Shown: positions 25,834 through 37,519 of the stretch, in pieces | Layout of the letters: each line of letters opens with the position of its first letter | How positions within the stretch are numbered: position 1 is the first letter of the stretch | Assembly (NCBI RefSeq): GCF_900476125.1 | Contig: NZ_LS991949.1 | Location: forward strand, 496,001-560,000 | DNA from: Metamycoplasma alkalescens | Lineage (GTDB): Bacteria > Bacillota_I > Bacilli_A > Mycoplasmatales > Metamycoplasmataceae | Length of the DNA stretch: 64,000 nucleotides | Reading direction: 5' to 3' | Translations under genes and position numbers: made by a program | The notes under the pieces: model-generated | What the model saw: only the letters and a program-made list of their open reading frames with translations | Database searches by the model: none | What the model was told of the DNA's origin: nothing

Positions 25834-28111
25834 AATCATTGAATTATCAGGTAATTTTTCTTCTGCAAAAAATATTTTTGGAAACAATGAAATTAACATT
25901 CCAGCTAATAGTTCTATAAATTCAAATAAGATAGAAAAACTTAAAAATGAACTGGAAAATGTTTTGAAATATTGAAAAACCGTGAGTTTGGAAATCAATC
26001 CACTTATTACTTGCACTTTTGACCGGGTAATGGCTAAAAGCAAACGAATCAAAGGACTTTTTTATAGTGATTTTGCTAAAAATAATGCTGCAATAGTTGG
26101 CGCTAAGTTTATTAGTGAAAAATTAAATGATGAATCATATAATAAAAAACATGTAATTACATATTGCATTGAATTAAGTACATTACAAGAATCATTGTCA
26201 AATCTAAAAAAAGTAATTGATATTATCAAAGAAACATTTAAATCATCACTCTCACATGAAACAATCAATGCAATTAATGAGGATCGTTATAAAGAAGTTT
26301 TTAGTTCATCGGATGCTATATCTAAAAAGCGTTTTTTAAATATTGTTGTAGATTGTTTTTATCTTGAAAACATTAGTGTACAAAAAGAAGTAAGCACTGA
26401 TTTAAAAGATAATATGATTGTAACAATCTATAAAACAAACATCGAAACAAAAAAAATTTTAGAAAAATTAGGAATTGATAGTTTTAATAAAATTACTGAT
26501 GATGGAACAACATTGCTATTGCATCATAATGATTATGAAAATCTTAAAAGTAAGGCACCATTTTTAATTTCGATGGAGGCAAATGATCTTTTTGAGTTTG
26601 AAACTGAAGATTCTATGAGCAAAATCAGCAATCAAAGAACAATTGACGACCCAAAAAATGAACCAATTATTGGTGTTATTGATACAATGTTTGATAAAAA
26701 TGTTTATTTTTCAAAATGAGTTGAGTTTAAAAATATGCTTAATGAAGAAATAAGTCTAAGTCAAGAAGATTATGCCCATGGAACTGCTGTTTCTTCAATC
26801 ATTGTTGATGGACATAGATTAAACCCAGAACTAGATGATGGGTGTGGTCATTTCCGAGTTAGACATTTTGGAGTAGCATCGAGTAGGTATTTTAGTGCAT
26901 TTGCAATAGCAAATTCGATTGAAGAAATAGTTAGAAAAAATTCTGATATAAAAGTTTGAAACTTATCATTAGGTTCAAATTCTGAAATAAATGAAAATTC
27001 CATTTCTTATGTTGCTTCAAGATTGGATAAAATTCAATTTGAAAATGATGTTATCTTTGTTGTTGCAGGTACAAATAATAAAAATGAAAACAAAAAAAAT
27101 CTTAAAAAAATCGGTTCCCCTGCAGATTCAATAAATTCATTAGTTGTCAATTCAGTTGACTTTAAAAACAACCCAGCAAATTACACAAGAATTGGTGAAG
27201 TTTTATCATTTTTTATTAAACCTGATGTTAGTTATTATGGTGGAACTGAAGAAAAAGGAATAAAAGTTTTTAAACCGATGGGAGAAACATTTTCTTTTGG
27301 AACATCTTTTGCAGCACCTTGAATTGCAAGAAAATTAGCATTCATTATTCATAAAATGCAAATTAATCGTGAATTAGCAAAAGCATTAATCATTGATTCG
27401 GCAATTAAATGAAATAGTAAAAAAACTATTTTGAATCAGCAAAAAATTGGTCATGGTGTTGTACCAATTAAAATTAATGATATTCTTACATCTGCTTCGG
27501 ATGAAATTCGAATTTTATTAACTAGTAAAACAGAAGAATATGAAACATATAATCATAATATTCCAGTTCCTGTCGTAAATGAAAACAAACATCCTTTTAT
27601 TGCAAGGGCAACACTTTGTTATTTTCCTAATTGTAACCGCAATCAAGGAGTTGATTATACTAATAGTGAACTAGATATTCATTTTGGGCGAATTAAATTA
27701 AAAGATAATAAACTTAAAATTGATTCAATAAATAAAAATAAGCAATCTGAGGATCAAACATATTTACTATATGAAAAAGAAGCTCGTGAATTATTTCGTA
27801 AATGGGATAATGTTAAACATATTTATGAAAATTTCTTAACTAAAAAAGGTGGAAAACGTCGATTAAAAAAACAGGGTATAGATGGAAAATGAGGCATTAG
27901 TATAAAAGTTAAGGAACGTCTAAATAATTATCAAGGAAGAGGACTTAAATTTGGAATTGTAATCACATTAAAAGAAATTAATGGAAATAACATGCTACAG
28001 AAATTTATTAATTTATGTGAAGGAACAAGAGCTTGAAATATTAATAAAGTTGATATTGAAAAAAGACTTGATATATATGAAAAAATTCAGGAAGAAATTT
28101 TCAATAAATAA
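25820..28111 (+). CDS. Subtilisin-like (S8) serine protease, IetS-like
   Basis: Translation of 763 aa with UGA as Trp (one TGG also). No signal peptide or TM segment is seen, so it should act in the cytosol. About 270 N-terminal residues precede the catalytic domain, which has the full triad: Asp in IIGVIDTMFD (about 288), His in DYAHGTAVSS (about 319) and Ser in GTSFAAP (about 499). The roughly 240-residue C-terminal part is beta-rich and includes CYFPNCNRNQGVDYT and LDIHFGRIK. The ATG at 25820 overlaps the ATPase gene by 14 nt, so both are made together. Together they match IetAS-type defence: the ATPase presumably controls or feeds the protease. A role in protein quality control is the main alternative. 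Confidence 0.8.
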
Positions 28112-28124
28112 TTTAATTAGATTT

Positions 28125-28163
28125 AAAAAAGCACAAGAAATTAAATTTTTCTTTGTGCTTTTT
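28125..28163. terminator. Bidirectional terminator after the ATPase/protease unit
   Basis: Left arm AAAAAAGCACAAGAAA (28125-28140) pairs with TTTCTTTGTGCTTTTTT (28147-28163) with one bulged base. It lies between the protease stop codon and the convergent 41-residue gene. Confidence 0.85.
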
Positions 28164-28184
28164 TATTTTTAAAATTATTGGTAA

Positions 28185-28310
28185 TTATTGTTGTGCTTCA
28201 GCAGCAGCTTTTCTAGCTGCTCTTCTTAAATCACGAGCTCTTTCTTTTGCTAATTTATGTGCTCGTTTTTCAGCTTTAACTTTATTTGCTAATCTCACAT
28301 CTTTTCTCAT
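28185..28310 (-). CDS. Small basic protein, 41 aa, unknown function
   Basis: The frame encodes MRKDVRLANKVKAEKRAHKL continuing to an Ala/Gln-rich end (AARKAAAEAQQ). About a third of residues are Lys or Arg and the sequence is entirely helix-prone. The gene is convincing because a strong AAAGGA ribosome-binding site stands 6-7 nt before the ATG, TATAAT lies on the same strand at 28382-28377, and a terminator follows within 25 nt. Composition resembles small ribosomal or nucleic-acid-binding proteins, but I do not recognise a family. Confidence 0.7.
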   Translation of the reverse strand: MRKDVRLANKVKAEKRAHKLAKERARDLRRAARKAAAEAQQ

Positions 28311-28376
28311 AATATTCCTTTCGCTAATTGCCAATTTTTAATGATGATTATTCTTAGATTAAAAAGATATTTATAA

Positions 28377-28382
28377 ATTATA
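28377..28382 (-). promoter_or_regulatory. Candidate -10 box for the 41-aa gene
   Basis: TATAAT on the minus strand, directly after the parC stop codon and 67 nt before the small gene's ATG. Confidence 0.45.
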
Positions 28383-28383
28383 A

Positions 28384-31164
28384 CTATTTTTTTGTGATTT
28401 CTTTTACTTTTCTTTCTAAGAAATCAAGATCAATTTTATCCATTTCAGCAATTTTTTCATCCAGATTTAATTGTGCTTCTTTAGGATCGTATGATTGAGT
28501 TTTTTCTTCAAAATTATTATCAAAATCAAATAATTGTAACTGTTCATTTTTATTCGTTTCTAAGAAAGAATTCTTCATATTTTTTTTAAGATAATATTTT
28601 TGAAAAAGAATTTCATTCACACTAAATTGCGAATATTCTTTGGCATTGATTTTTTGCAAATAATATTTTTCAATTTCTTTCTTTTTTTGCTCATTAGGTT
28701 CAATTAATTCAGTAATTTTAAGTGGTTGAATTAAATAACCAGAATTATTAAACTCTAAATTTTTATTAATTAATTTTTCATTTTTAGAATGATCTTTATC
28801 AAGTTCATTTAAATCAAATTGAATAACTTCATTGCTTTTATTTGTGAATAGAAATTCCAATTGCTTTGTTTTTATCTCAAGTGATTTTGGACTACAATTA
28901 TAATTTTTTAACAAATTAAATAAAAAAGTCCCACGATTAGTACGATTGGTATAAGCAATTTCGCCAATATCTCATTGCTTTAGCAATCCATCTTCAGTAA
29001 GCATTGTTACTTGATTGAATTTTGAACATGTACAAAAAGCTGCAACATGGGTTTTATCTAATTTCGGAAGTAACTTGATTCCTTGGGCTTTAAGCGCTAA
29101 ATCAGATGAAAAAACATCTTCCGAAATTAAAAAATAAAGACCGTTATTTAGCAAAATAAAAAGATCTTTTTCATCATTACTAATTTTTGCATCAACTAGT
29201 TCATCATCTTCATTTTTAAAATTCATGCAACTTCTTTTTTTTGCAAAAATTTTTGATTCAAAAGTCGAAATTTTAACTTTTTTTGCATAACCAAATTTTG
29301 TAATTAAAATTAAATTAAGATATGTATTAAAAGAAATTATTTCCATGACACGAATGATTTTTTCATTGAAATCAAGATTAACAAGCGAAGAAATATGAAC
29401 TCCTAATTCTTTTCATGAATTATCTTTAAAAATATGTGCTTCTAAAACAAAAAAGTTTCCTTTATTTGTAATAAATAATAATTTTGATAATGAATTTATT
29501 TTGTCATAATATTTGATTGCATCATCTTCTTTTAGTTTATATGAACTTAGTTCATTTGCTAAAAAGATTTTATTACTAATTTTTTTAATGTAACCTTCTT
29601 GTGAAACAAAAAAATAAAAATCTTCATTTTTAGTTAGTAATTTATAATCAATTTCTGTGCTAATTACTTCTTGATTAATCTTGGTTTGACGTGGTTTTTT
29701 AAATTGATTTTTAATTTCAGTTAATTGTGAAATTAAAAAATTATTAAATGCTTCTTCATTATCTAAAAGATTTTGACATTGTGCAATTAATTTTTCAAGT
29801 TCATTTTTTTCTTGTTGAAATTCAATTTGATCCATTCTTGATAATTTGTATAATCTTAGTTCGGCAATTGCTGTGGCTTGAATTTCAGAAAAATTGAATT
29901 TTTGCATTAAAGCTAAAATAACACCTTTTTTGGAATTATCACTTTCTTTAATTAATTTAATTACTTGATCAGAAATTTCAGCAACCCTAATAAATCCAAG
30001 CACAATTTCATGACGCAATTTATATTTTTGCAAATCAAAATTAATCCCTTTTGTATTAATTAATTTCAGATGTTCTAAAAAAGCAAATAATGCTTTGTCA
30101 AGTGAAAGTAAGCATGGCGCATTTTTATAAATTGCTAACATATTGTAATCATAATTTATTTTTAGTTTTGTTTTATTCATTAAATATGTAATGATTGCTT
30201 CCGCATTGGAATCTTCTTCAAGTTCAATATAGATTGAAAGACCATTTCGATCAGATTGATCCTTAATTTCTTTAATTCCTGAAATTGCTTTTGAAGAAAT
30301 AATTGAGTCAATTTCAAAAACAAGTTTTGATTTTATTACTCCAAAAGGAATTTCTAAAATTTCAATGCCAGTGATTTTATTTTTTTTATTTTCAATAAAT
30401 TTATATTTTGAGCATAAAGCTATTTTCCCCTTACCAGTCTTAAAAGCTTCTTCAATGCCATTTGTTCCATAAATAACCCCACCAGTTGGAAAATCAGGGC
30501 CCTTGACATAATGCATTAACCCCTTAATAGTAATATTTGGATTTTTAATCATTGCAATTGTTGCATCAAGTAATTCAGCTAAATTATGCGGTGGAATTTG
30601 GGTAGCAAATCCGGATGCAATTCCAACGGCTCCATTAACTAATAAGTTTGGAAAAAGTGTTGGTAAAATTGTTGGTTCATACTCTGAATCATCAAAATTA
30701 GGGACCATAGTAACAACTTTTCTTTCCAAATCTTTTAACATGAATTCGGTAATTTTTTCTAATCTTGATTCAGTATAACGCATTGCAGCAGCTGGGTCAT
30801 CATCAATTGAACCTTTGTTTCCATGCATTTGCACAAGTGGATAATTACTTTTTCACTCCTGTGCCATTCTTACCATTGCTTCATAAACAGAGCTATCGCC
30901 ATGTGGATGATATTTACCTAAAACATCCCCGACAATCCGGGCTGATTTTTTAAATGGGTCTTTATTTCTTAATTTTAAATTTCACATTGAATAAAGAATT
31001 CTTCTTTGGACAGGTTTTAAACCATCCCTTGCATCAGGAATTGCTCTTTGTTGGATAACATATTTTGAAAAACGTGAAAAACTACTGCTCATGATTTCAA
31101 TCATGTTTTTTTCAATAATATTTTCAATTATTTCATCAAATTCTTTCTTATTTTTTTTCTCCAT
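28384..31164 (-). CDS. parC: DNA topoisomerase IV subunit A
   Basis: Translation of 926 aa with several UGA as Trp. ParC with ParE decatenates daughter chromosomes. The winged-helix core starts [20 protein letters not shown]; the quinolone-resistance region has [17 protein letters not shown], and the DNA-linking Tyr is in [11 protein letters not shown] (Tyr130). A coiled coil and a C-terminal domain of degenerate beta-pinwheel blades follow, ending in a charged, low-complexity tail (about residues 840-926) that is longer than in many ParC. GyrA is excluded mainly because the gene follows parE with 11 nt spacing and lacks a clear GyrA-box; this choice between ParC and GyrA is strongly but not absolutely supported. 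Confidence 0.9.
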
Positions 31165-31175
31165 AAAAAACCAAC

Positions 31176-33098
31176 TTATTTTTCATTAATTATAAAATCA
31201 TCAATACTTGAGAAATCAATATTTTCATTAATTCAAATTTTCCGAGCTTCTGAGTTATCACTCATAAAAGTAGTAACGTTTCGTTCCGTTAATCCTTGGT
31301 TATCAATATTTACTTTGATGATTGAACGCGTTTCTGGGTTCATTGTTGTATCTCATAATTGATCAGCATTCATTTCTCCAAGACCTTTATAACGCTGAAT
31401 TTCATAATTTGTATATTGCGAAGTAATTTCTCTTAATTCATCCTCATCCCAAGCATAGAAGCTTTTATTATTACTACTTTTAATTGTTATTTTGTACAAT
31501 GGTGGCAAAGCAATATAAATCATCCCTTCTTCAATAAGTTTTTTCATATATCTTCAAAAAAAAGTTAAAAGTAACATCTGAATATGTGCACCATCAACAT
31601 CGGCATCAGTCATGATGATAATTTTTCCATATTGTGAATTTTTTAAATCAAAATCTTCACCAACACCAGCACCAATAGTATTAATTATTGTTGCTAATTC
31701 TTCATTAGCTAAAATATCAACTAATTTTGCTTTATCAGTGTTCATAACCACACCCCGAAGTGGCAAAATTGCTTGTGTACGACGATCACGACCCATTTTT
31801 GCTGAACCCCCAGCCGAATCTCCCTCAACTAAAAACAATTCTTTTTCAGCTGAATTTTTTGATTGTGCTGGAGTTAGTTTTCCTGAAAGGATTTTTTTCG
31901 TATCTAATTTATTTTTGATTTTTCTTGCTTCATTTCTTGCATTTCTTGCTGCAATTTTACTTTCATAAGCAATTTTAATTTTTTTAAGAATTTCATTTGC
32001 TTCTTGTTTATTTTCATTCAAATAAAAACTAAATTTTTCAGAAAAAAATTCTTCAACAGCTTCTCTTGCTTCAGGTGAGCCTAATTTATCTTTGGTTTGT
32101 CCAACGAATTCCAAAATATTTTCTGGAATTTTTAAAGAAACAACAGCAATGATTCCTTCTCTGACATCATAACCTTCAAAACTAATTTTATTTTTTGAAG
32201 GATTATTTTTAGCATATCATTCATTAATTGTTTTTGTCAATGCAGTTTTAAATGCTGTTTCATGTGTTCCACCATCTTTTGTTTTGACATTATTAACAAA
32301 AGAATAAATTGTTTCATTATAACTATCAGTATAAGCTAAAGAAATTTCAATTTCAATATTATTTTTTGCAACCCCTGAAGTATAAAAAATATTGCTAATA
32401 AATTTTTTCCCTTCACCAACAAAATTAATATATTCTTTAATTCCTTCATTAGTTTGAAAAACAAGGTTTTCGTTTGTGATTTCATTGATGTATGTTATTT
32501 TTAAATTGGAAATTAAAAAACTGGCTTCTCTAAGTTTTTCTTTGATTATTTCTGATGAAAATTTTGCTTTTTTAAAAATATTAAAATTAGGTCAAAATTG
32601 AACTTTTGTTCCTCTTTTTGAACTGCTAGCAATTGCTGTTGTTTTAGTTGTAATTTTTTCTTGCTCAAAAGCAGTAAAATATTCTTTTTTGTCCCGAAAA
32701 ACACTAACTTCCAACTTTGTGCTTAAGGCATTTACAACCGAGGAACCAACTCCATGCAACCCTCCACTAGTTTTGTATGCCCCTTTGCCAAATTTTCCAC
32801 CTGCATGTAATTCAGTAAAAACTAATTCAACCCCAGTTTTTCCTGATTCATGTTTTGTCACAGGGATTCCTCTGCCATTGTCTTCAACAATAATTGAATT
32901 ATCTTTTTTTAAGATTACTTTAATATTGCTTGCAAATCCAGCTAAAGCTTCATCAATTGCATTATCAAAAATTTCTCAAATTAAATGATGCAAACCATTT
33001 GAATCTGTTGATCCAATATACATTCCTGGTCTTTTAATAACAGCATCTAATCCCTTTAAAACTTTTAGATCTTGTGCTTCATAATTTGTCATACTCAT
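31176..33098 (-). CDS. parE: DNA topoisomerase IV subunit B
   Basis: Translation of 640 aa with UGA as Trp, normal for ParE/GyrB of this group. ATPase (GHKL) motifs are [12 protein letters not shown] (about 17), [14 protein letters not shown] (about 41), [10 protein letters not shown] (about 70) and the lid [18 protein letters not shown] (about 105). The toprim part has [19 protein letters not shown] (about 420), and [17 protein letters not shown] holds the metal Asp residues; the C-terminal signature [17 protein letters not shown] follows. I took the ATG at 33098 over the one at 33092 because it follows TATAAT at the leaderless spacing seen elsewhere. Upstream of and coupled to parC. Confidence 0.92.
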
Positions 33099-33107
33099 AT
33101 TTTTTAT

Positions 33108-33113
33108 ATTATA
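33108..33113 (-). promoter_or_regulatory. -10 box, probable leaderless promoter of parE-parC
   Basis: On the minus strand TATAAT is 9 nt before the ATG at 33098, with only A/T between them and no Shine-Dalgarno. Confidence 0.55.
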
Positions 33114-33262
33114 TATTCTTTAATATTAAATTACTAAATTAAATAAACTTAAATAAATAAGTAATTATAATAATAAAATTTTTTTGAAAATCAAGTTAAT
33201 TTTAATCCTTAGAAAAATTAACAAGTTAATTAATATCATTAATAATAAAATATTTTCTATTT

Positions 33263-33291
33263 TTACACACTTAAAAAATTTTATATATAAT
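33263..33291 (+). promoter_or_regulatory. Candidate promoter of the coiled-coil surface protein gene
   Basis: TTACAC (33263-33268) and TATAAT (33286-33291) are separated by 17 nt, and an ATG follows at 33350. The rest of the 33114-33349 gap is AT-rich without genes. Confidence 0.5.
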
Positions 33292-33349
33292 AATTTCGGT
33301 TATTAAAAATGTTTCTAAAAACAATTCTCAACATATTCTAAGGCTATTT

Positions 33350-34221
33350 ATGAAAAAAAGTAAAATATTAAAATTTTCATTGCTTGCAACTGGTTTTTTA
33401 TTAGTTCCAATTCCTTTATTTTTTGCAACAAAAAAAAGTATTAATTTAAATGAAGAAAAAATTGTTCAAGATGATAAAACTAGATTAATTCCAACAGTAA
33501 GTAATAATGATACATATAAATTAAACAAAGAAGAAAAAGAAAACAAAAACCAACTAAATAATGAAATTAAACAAATAGATAATAAGATAAAAAAAATGCA
33601 GATCTTGAATCTGAATTAAATTTAGTAAAGTCTAGATTATTTAGTAATCAAACAAATATAAAAAACATCCAAGAAAAGCTAAATAAATTACTTCAAGAAA
33701 AAAGAAAAATTGAAAATCAACTTAATGGTTTAATTTCTTTAGAAGAAAATGCAGAAAATAAATTAGTTAATACTGAAAAAGAAGAATTAATTGTTAAAAA
33801 ACAGTATGATATGTATAAAAAATTCTTAGATACCATAATAAGTTATCATGAATCATATAATAAATATTTAGAAGAATTAAAAAAACAAAAAAATAATACT
33901 TTATTTGAATCTCAAAAAGAAGATATAACAAAAGAATTAGAATTTAGTGAAACTAATTTTGATGTTGTATTCCCAAAACTACAAGAGAAATTTGTTGAAA
34001 TTGAAAAACAATTAAAAGAAATTCAAACCAAAAAAGAATTTGAAACTAAAAATTTTAATAAAATACATAATGAAGTTGAACTAGCAATTTCCAAATTACT
34101 TGATATTGATTTAAAAATTGAATCCATTGAAGCAATTTTGTCAAAATTAGTCAATGAAAAACAAACTTTAGAAAATCTACGAAAAGAAATTTCTATAAAT
34201 ATTTTTAAAGAAAAAGAATAA
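33350..34221 (+). pseudogene. Signal-anchored coiled-coil protein interrupted in an A8 tract
   Basis: The first frame (from 33350) has a signal anchor (LKFSLLATGFLLVPIPLFFA) and a K/N/E-rich stretch but stops at 33617-33619. The next frame stays open to 34221 with continuous heptad-like, E/K/L-rich sequence (LNKLLQEKRKIENQLNGLIS, FVEIEKQLKEIQTKKEFE and so on). One extra A in the run of eight A at 33589-33596 would restore a single protein of about 290 aa. The lack of a lipobox Cys suggests an N-terminal TM anchor. It may be off-phase by slipped-strand mispairing, truly decayed, or a sequencing artefact. Function is unknown; surface exposure is inferred. Confidence 0.6.
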
Positions 34222-34300
34222 ATTAAAAAATATTGAAAAATAGAATTTTTTTTATCTTAAACATTTGATTTAAATAAGAAAATAAAATGAATTTTAATTT

Positions 34301-34364
34301 AAAAATGTAATGTGGCATACACTATCTTTTTTTTACTCGATAGTACTTAATACATTACATTTTT
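34301..34364. terminator. Long hairpin overlapping the thiI 3' end
   Basis: AATGTAATGT (34304-34313) pairs with ACATTACATT (34352-34361), and inside it ACTATC pairs with GATAGT. Flanking A and T runs make it usable in both directions. The right part encodes the last residues of ThiI, so coding and terminator overlap. Confidence 0.7.
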
Positions 34365-35526
34365 TATTTGCTAACAAAAATTTTTTTATTTCAATTTCAT
34401 CAATAATTTCATTTTCAAGTTTATCAAGGTAAATTAATTCATTTTCTAATTTTTTTGCATCTTCACGATTTGGTTTTGTGACTGGAAAATCCGGAGCAAA
34501 TAATTCACATGTTTCACATGCTTTTTGAATCGAAATTTCCATTGTTCCAATTTTTTCAGCAATTTTTATTGTTTCATTTTTGTCAAATGATAAAAGAGGG
34601 CGAAAGATAGGAAGATTGCAAACTTCTGAAATTGTATAAATTGATTCCAATGTTTGTGAGGCAACTTGCGCAAGATTTTCACCATTTGAAATTGCCTTGA
34701 TTCCATATTTATTTGCAATCTTTTCAGCAATTCGATAAAAGCTTCTTCGCATTAAACAAATTTTATATTTTTGGTTTGAAACTAAACCAATGTAATTCAT
34801 AATTTTTGTATAGTTAACTTGAAAAAGTGTTGCTGAACCTTGATATTTTGTCAATAAAGCAATAATTTCATCAATCTTTTTTGTTGTTTTTTCATCAGTA
34901 TGGGGTGGAGTTATAAAGTTTAAAAAAGCAATCTTAAGTCCTCTTTTTTGCAATAAATTGGCAGCAACAGGCGAATCAATTCCACCGCTGATTAAATGAA
35001 GTACTCTTCCCGAAGAAAAAACAGGCATTCCTCCCAATCCTTCAATATAATTTGTAAAAACATAACTAAATTTATCTCTAATTTCAATATAAATCAATAA
35101 ATCAGGGTTCATTAAATCAACTTTTTTATTGAAAAAATTTCTTGATATAAAATTACCAAAATGAATATTTAATTCTGATGATGTCATTGGATAATTTTTA
35201 TTGTGTCTTCTTGCTTTGATTGCAAATGAATCAAAATTATTTTCCTTAGCAAGTTTTTCAACTATTTTTTCAATATCCAAAAGGTTAGTTGATGTTTTAT
35301 AAACAATTGAATATGAAGAAATTCCAAAAATGTATTTTAGTGCTTCAAGATTTTTTTGTGAGTATTTACAAAAAGCTCGATCATATTCAATTTTTAATTC
35401 ATTTTTTTCAATGTAGATTTCTAAATTATTTTTTAATTGCTTAATGAAATCTCTTTTATTATTTCCTTTTAAAGTTAATTCACCATAACGAATTAAAATT
35501 TCTTTTTCTTCAATAACATTATTCAT
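34333..35526 (-). CDS. thiI: tRNA 4-thiouridine synthase ThiI
   Basis: Translation of 397 aa, usual for the short Gram-positive form. It adenylates U8 of tRNA and inserts sulfur to give s4U; in other organisms it also supplies thiamine sulfur. The N-terminal NFLD and THUMP domains (about residues 1-165) are followed by the PP-loop LISGGIDSPVAANLL (about 178-192). The CMRR block (LMRRSFYRIAEKIA, about 260) and ISNGENLAQVASQT (about 285) are conserved family blocks. There is no C-terminal rhodanese domain, as in Bacillus. An AAGGAG site precedes the ATG at 35526. Confidence 0.95.
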   Translation of the reverse strand: MNNVIEEKEILIRYGELTLKGNNKRDFIKQLKNNLEIYIEKNELKIEYDRAFCKYSQKNLEALKYIFGISSYSIVYKTSTNLLDIEKIVEKLAKENNFDSFAIKARRHNKNYPMTSSELNIHFGNFISRNFFNKKVDLMNPDLLIYIEIRDKFSYVFTNYIEGLGGMPVFSSGRVLHLISGGIDSPVAANLLQKRGLKIAFLNFITPPHTDEKTTKKIDEIIALLTKYQGSATLFQVNYTKIMNYIGLVSNQKYKICLMRRSFYRIAEKIANKYGIKAISNGENLAQVASQTLESIYTISEVCNLPIFRPLLSFDKNETIKIAEKIGTMEISIQKACETCELFAPDFPVTKPNREDAKKLENELIYLDKLENEIIDEIEIKKFLLANKKCNVLSTIE

Positions 35527-35700
35527 TTTAAGGCTCCTTTTCTTGATTTCTCAAAGTTAAAATTACAGTTATATTTTCATTTTTTCAACTAAAATTGATT
35601 GAAATTTATTAATGTTTTCAATAGAAAAATATTGAATTTAGTTTGATACAATTATTATACATTTATAAAGATTCTAAAATTGCAATTTTTTTGGAGAATA

Positions 35701-37518
35701 ATGAACAAACAAATAAATAATTTTAAAGATAAAATTGAGCTAGTTGAAGAACAAAAAAGACTTATAGATTTTGCTTTGGATGGGAAAAATGTTTTAGTTG
35801 ATGCATGTATTGGAAGTGGAAAAACAACAACAATTCAAATTCTTTGTGAGAAACTTCCAATTGATAAAAAAATTTTATATCTTACATATAGTAAGCTACT
35901 AAAATTTGATGCAAAAGCAAAAATTAAAATTAAAAATGCATTTGTTACTTCATACCACGGATTTGCTTTTTATATGTTAAAAAGAAATGGAATTAATTCA
36001 AACCAAAGTGATGCGATTGAGATGTTTTTAAAAAATGATATTGATCCTGGGTTTTATGATGTTTTGTTAATTGATGAATATCAAGATATTGATTCTGAAA
36101 TATCAAATTTGCTAGAAAAAATTAAAGCAAAAAATCCAAATATTCAAATTATTGGCGTTGGAGATATGGATCAAAAAATTTTTGATAAAACAACATTGGA
36201 CGCAAAGAAATTTATTAATACTTTTCTTGGTAAATATGAATTTATTTGTTTTAATAAATCATTTCGAATTTCAAATGTTTTAGCAGATTTTTTAGGAAGA
36301 GCATGAAAAAAGAAAATACAAGGACTTAATCCAGAATGCAAAATTGAATATATGGAATTAGATGAGATTTCTAATTTTTTAGCAACGAAACAAACAAAAG
36401 ATATTTTATGTTTAGGATCAAGATCAGGTCATATGAATTCAATTTTAAATTTTCTTGAAGAAAACTATTCGGAAAAATTTAATAAAAATACAGTTTATGC
36501 AAGCATCAAGGATAAAGATGGATGAGTATCACCAAAAGAAGATTCTGCTATTTTTACAACATATGATAGTGCAAAAGGATTAGAGCGTTCAATTTGTGTT
36601 GTATTTGATTTCTATGAAGGATATTGATTAGAAAGATTAAATAAACCAAATGTCAAACATCAAATTATTAAAAACATTTTTTTAGTTGCTGCAAGTCGCG
36701 GAAAAAAACATATTATTTTTGTCAAAGACCAAGATACAAGACTTCTTAGAGAAGAAGACTTTTTAGAAGAAACACAAAATTCATATCAATCCAAGTTATA
36801 TTTAATTTCAGAAATGTTTGATCACAAATATAAAGAAGACATCATGGATGCATATGAATGTTTAGAAATAAAAAAAATTAATGTCGAAGATACTTCAATA
36901 ATTGATATTAAAAATAATGATGGTTTAATTGATTTATCACCTTGTATTGGAATTTATCAAGAATCGTCATATTTCAATCAATATAGTATTGACAAAGCTC
37001 TTGAACAAATTATTTATTTCAATAAAAAATATAAAAAAATTTATGAAGAAATACTAAATAATGATGCGAATAATGAACTCCAAAAAATTCTTTTATATGT
37101 TGGTATTGAGACAAAACAAGATCGTTATTTTAAACAAGTTAGTTTACCATTTATTACAAATGAACAAACAATTCAAATTCACAATCGGTTAGGTGCAAGG
37201 TTAAATAAAGATGAAAAAGTTCAAGAGTTGTGTAGGATTGAATTTTATGATAAGATAAATAACTTTTCAATGCAAGCAATTGGTTTAACTGATGTGATAA
37301 AAAATAATATTGTTTATGAATTAAAGTTTGTAAATGAATTGCAATATGTGCATTATTTACAACTAGCTTCATATATGCTAGGCTTAAATTTAAAAAAAGG
37401 TATTTTATGAAATGTTAAAAGAAACCAATTATTTGAAATAAGAATTAAAAATAAAGAAGATTTTAAGAAAAAAATTGCTCTTGCAATCACAAAACATCGA
37501 TTTGAAGAAAAGGAATAA
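35701..37518 (+). CDS. UvrD-like helicase with C-terminal RecB-like nuclease motif
   Basis: Translation of 605 aa with UGA as Trp. The superfamily 1 helicase part has Walker A ACIGSGKTTT (about 38-47), TSYHGFAFYML (motif Ib-like), LLIDEYQDID (motif II, about 124), GVGDMDQKIF (motif III, about 153), SFRISNVLADFL (motif IV), TTYDSAKGLE (motif V) and AASRGKKHIIFV (motif VI). The C-terminal part has GLTDVIKNNIVYELKF followed by YLQLASYML (about 548-564 for the whole), which fits the D...ExK...QxxxY pattern of RecB/Cas4-type nucleases. It is short for a UvrD (about 700). The ATG at 35701 has a GGAG site. One nucleotide separates it from the exonuclease gene. A DNA-processing machine is inferred. 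Confidence 0.75.
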
Positions 37519-37519
37519 T

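Noticed and set aside
23038-28111. Reading the DUF285 lipoprotein as a third component of the ATPase/protease system
   Set aside because: A strong terminator and a 340-nt gap separate them, and a paralogue of the lipoprotein occurs at 43 kb without the pair.
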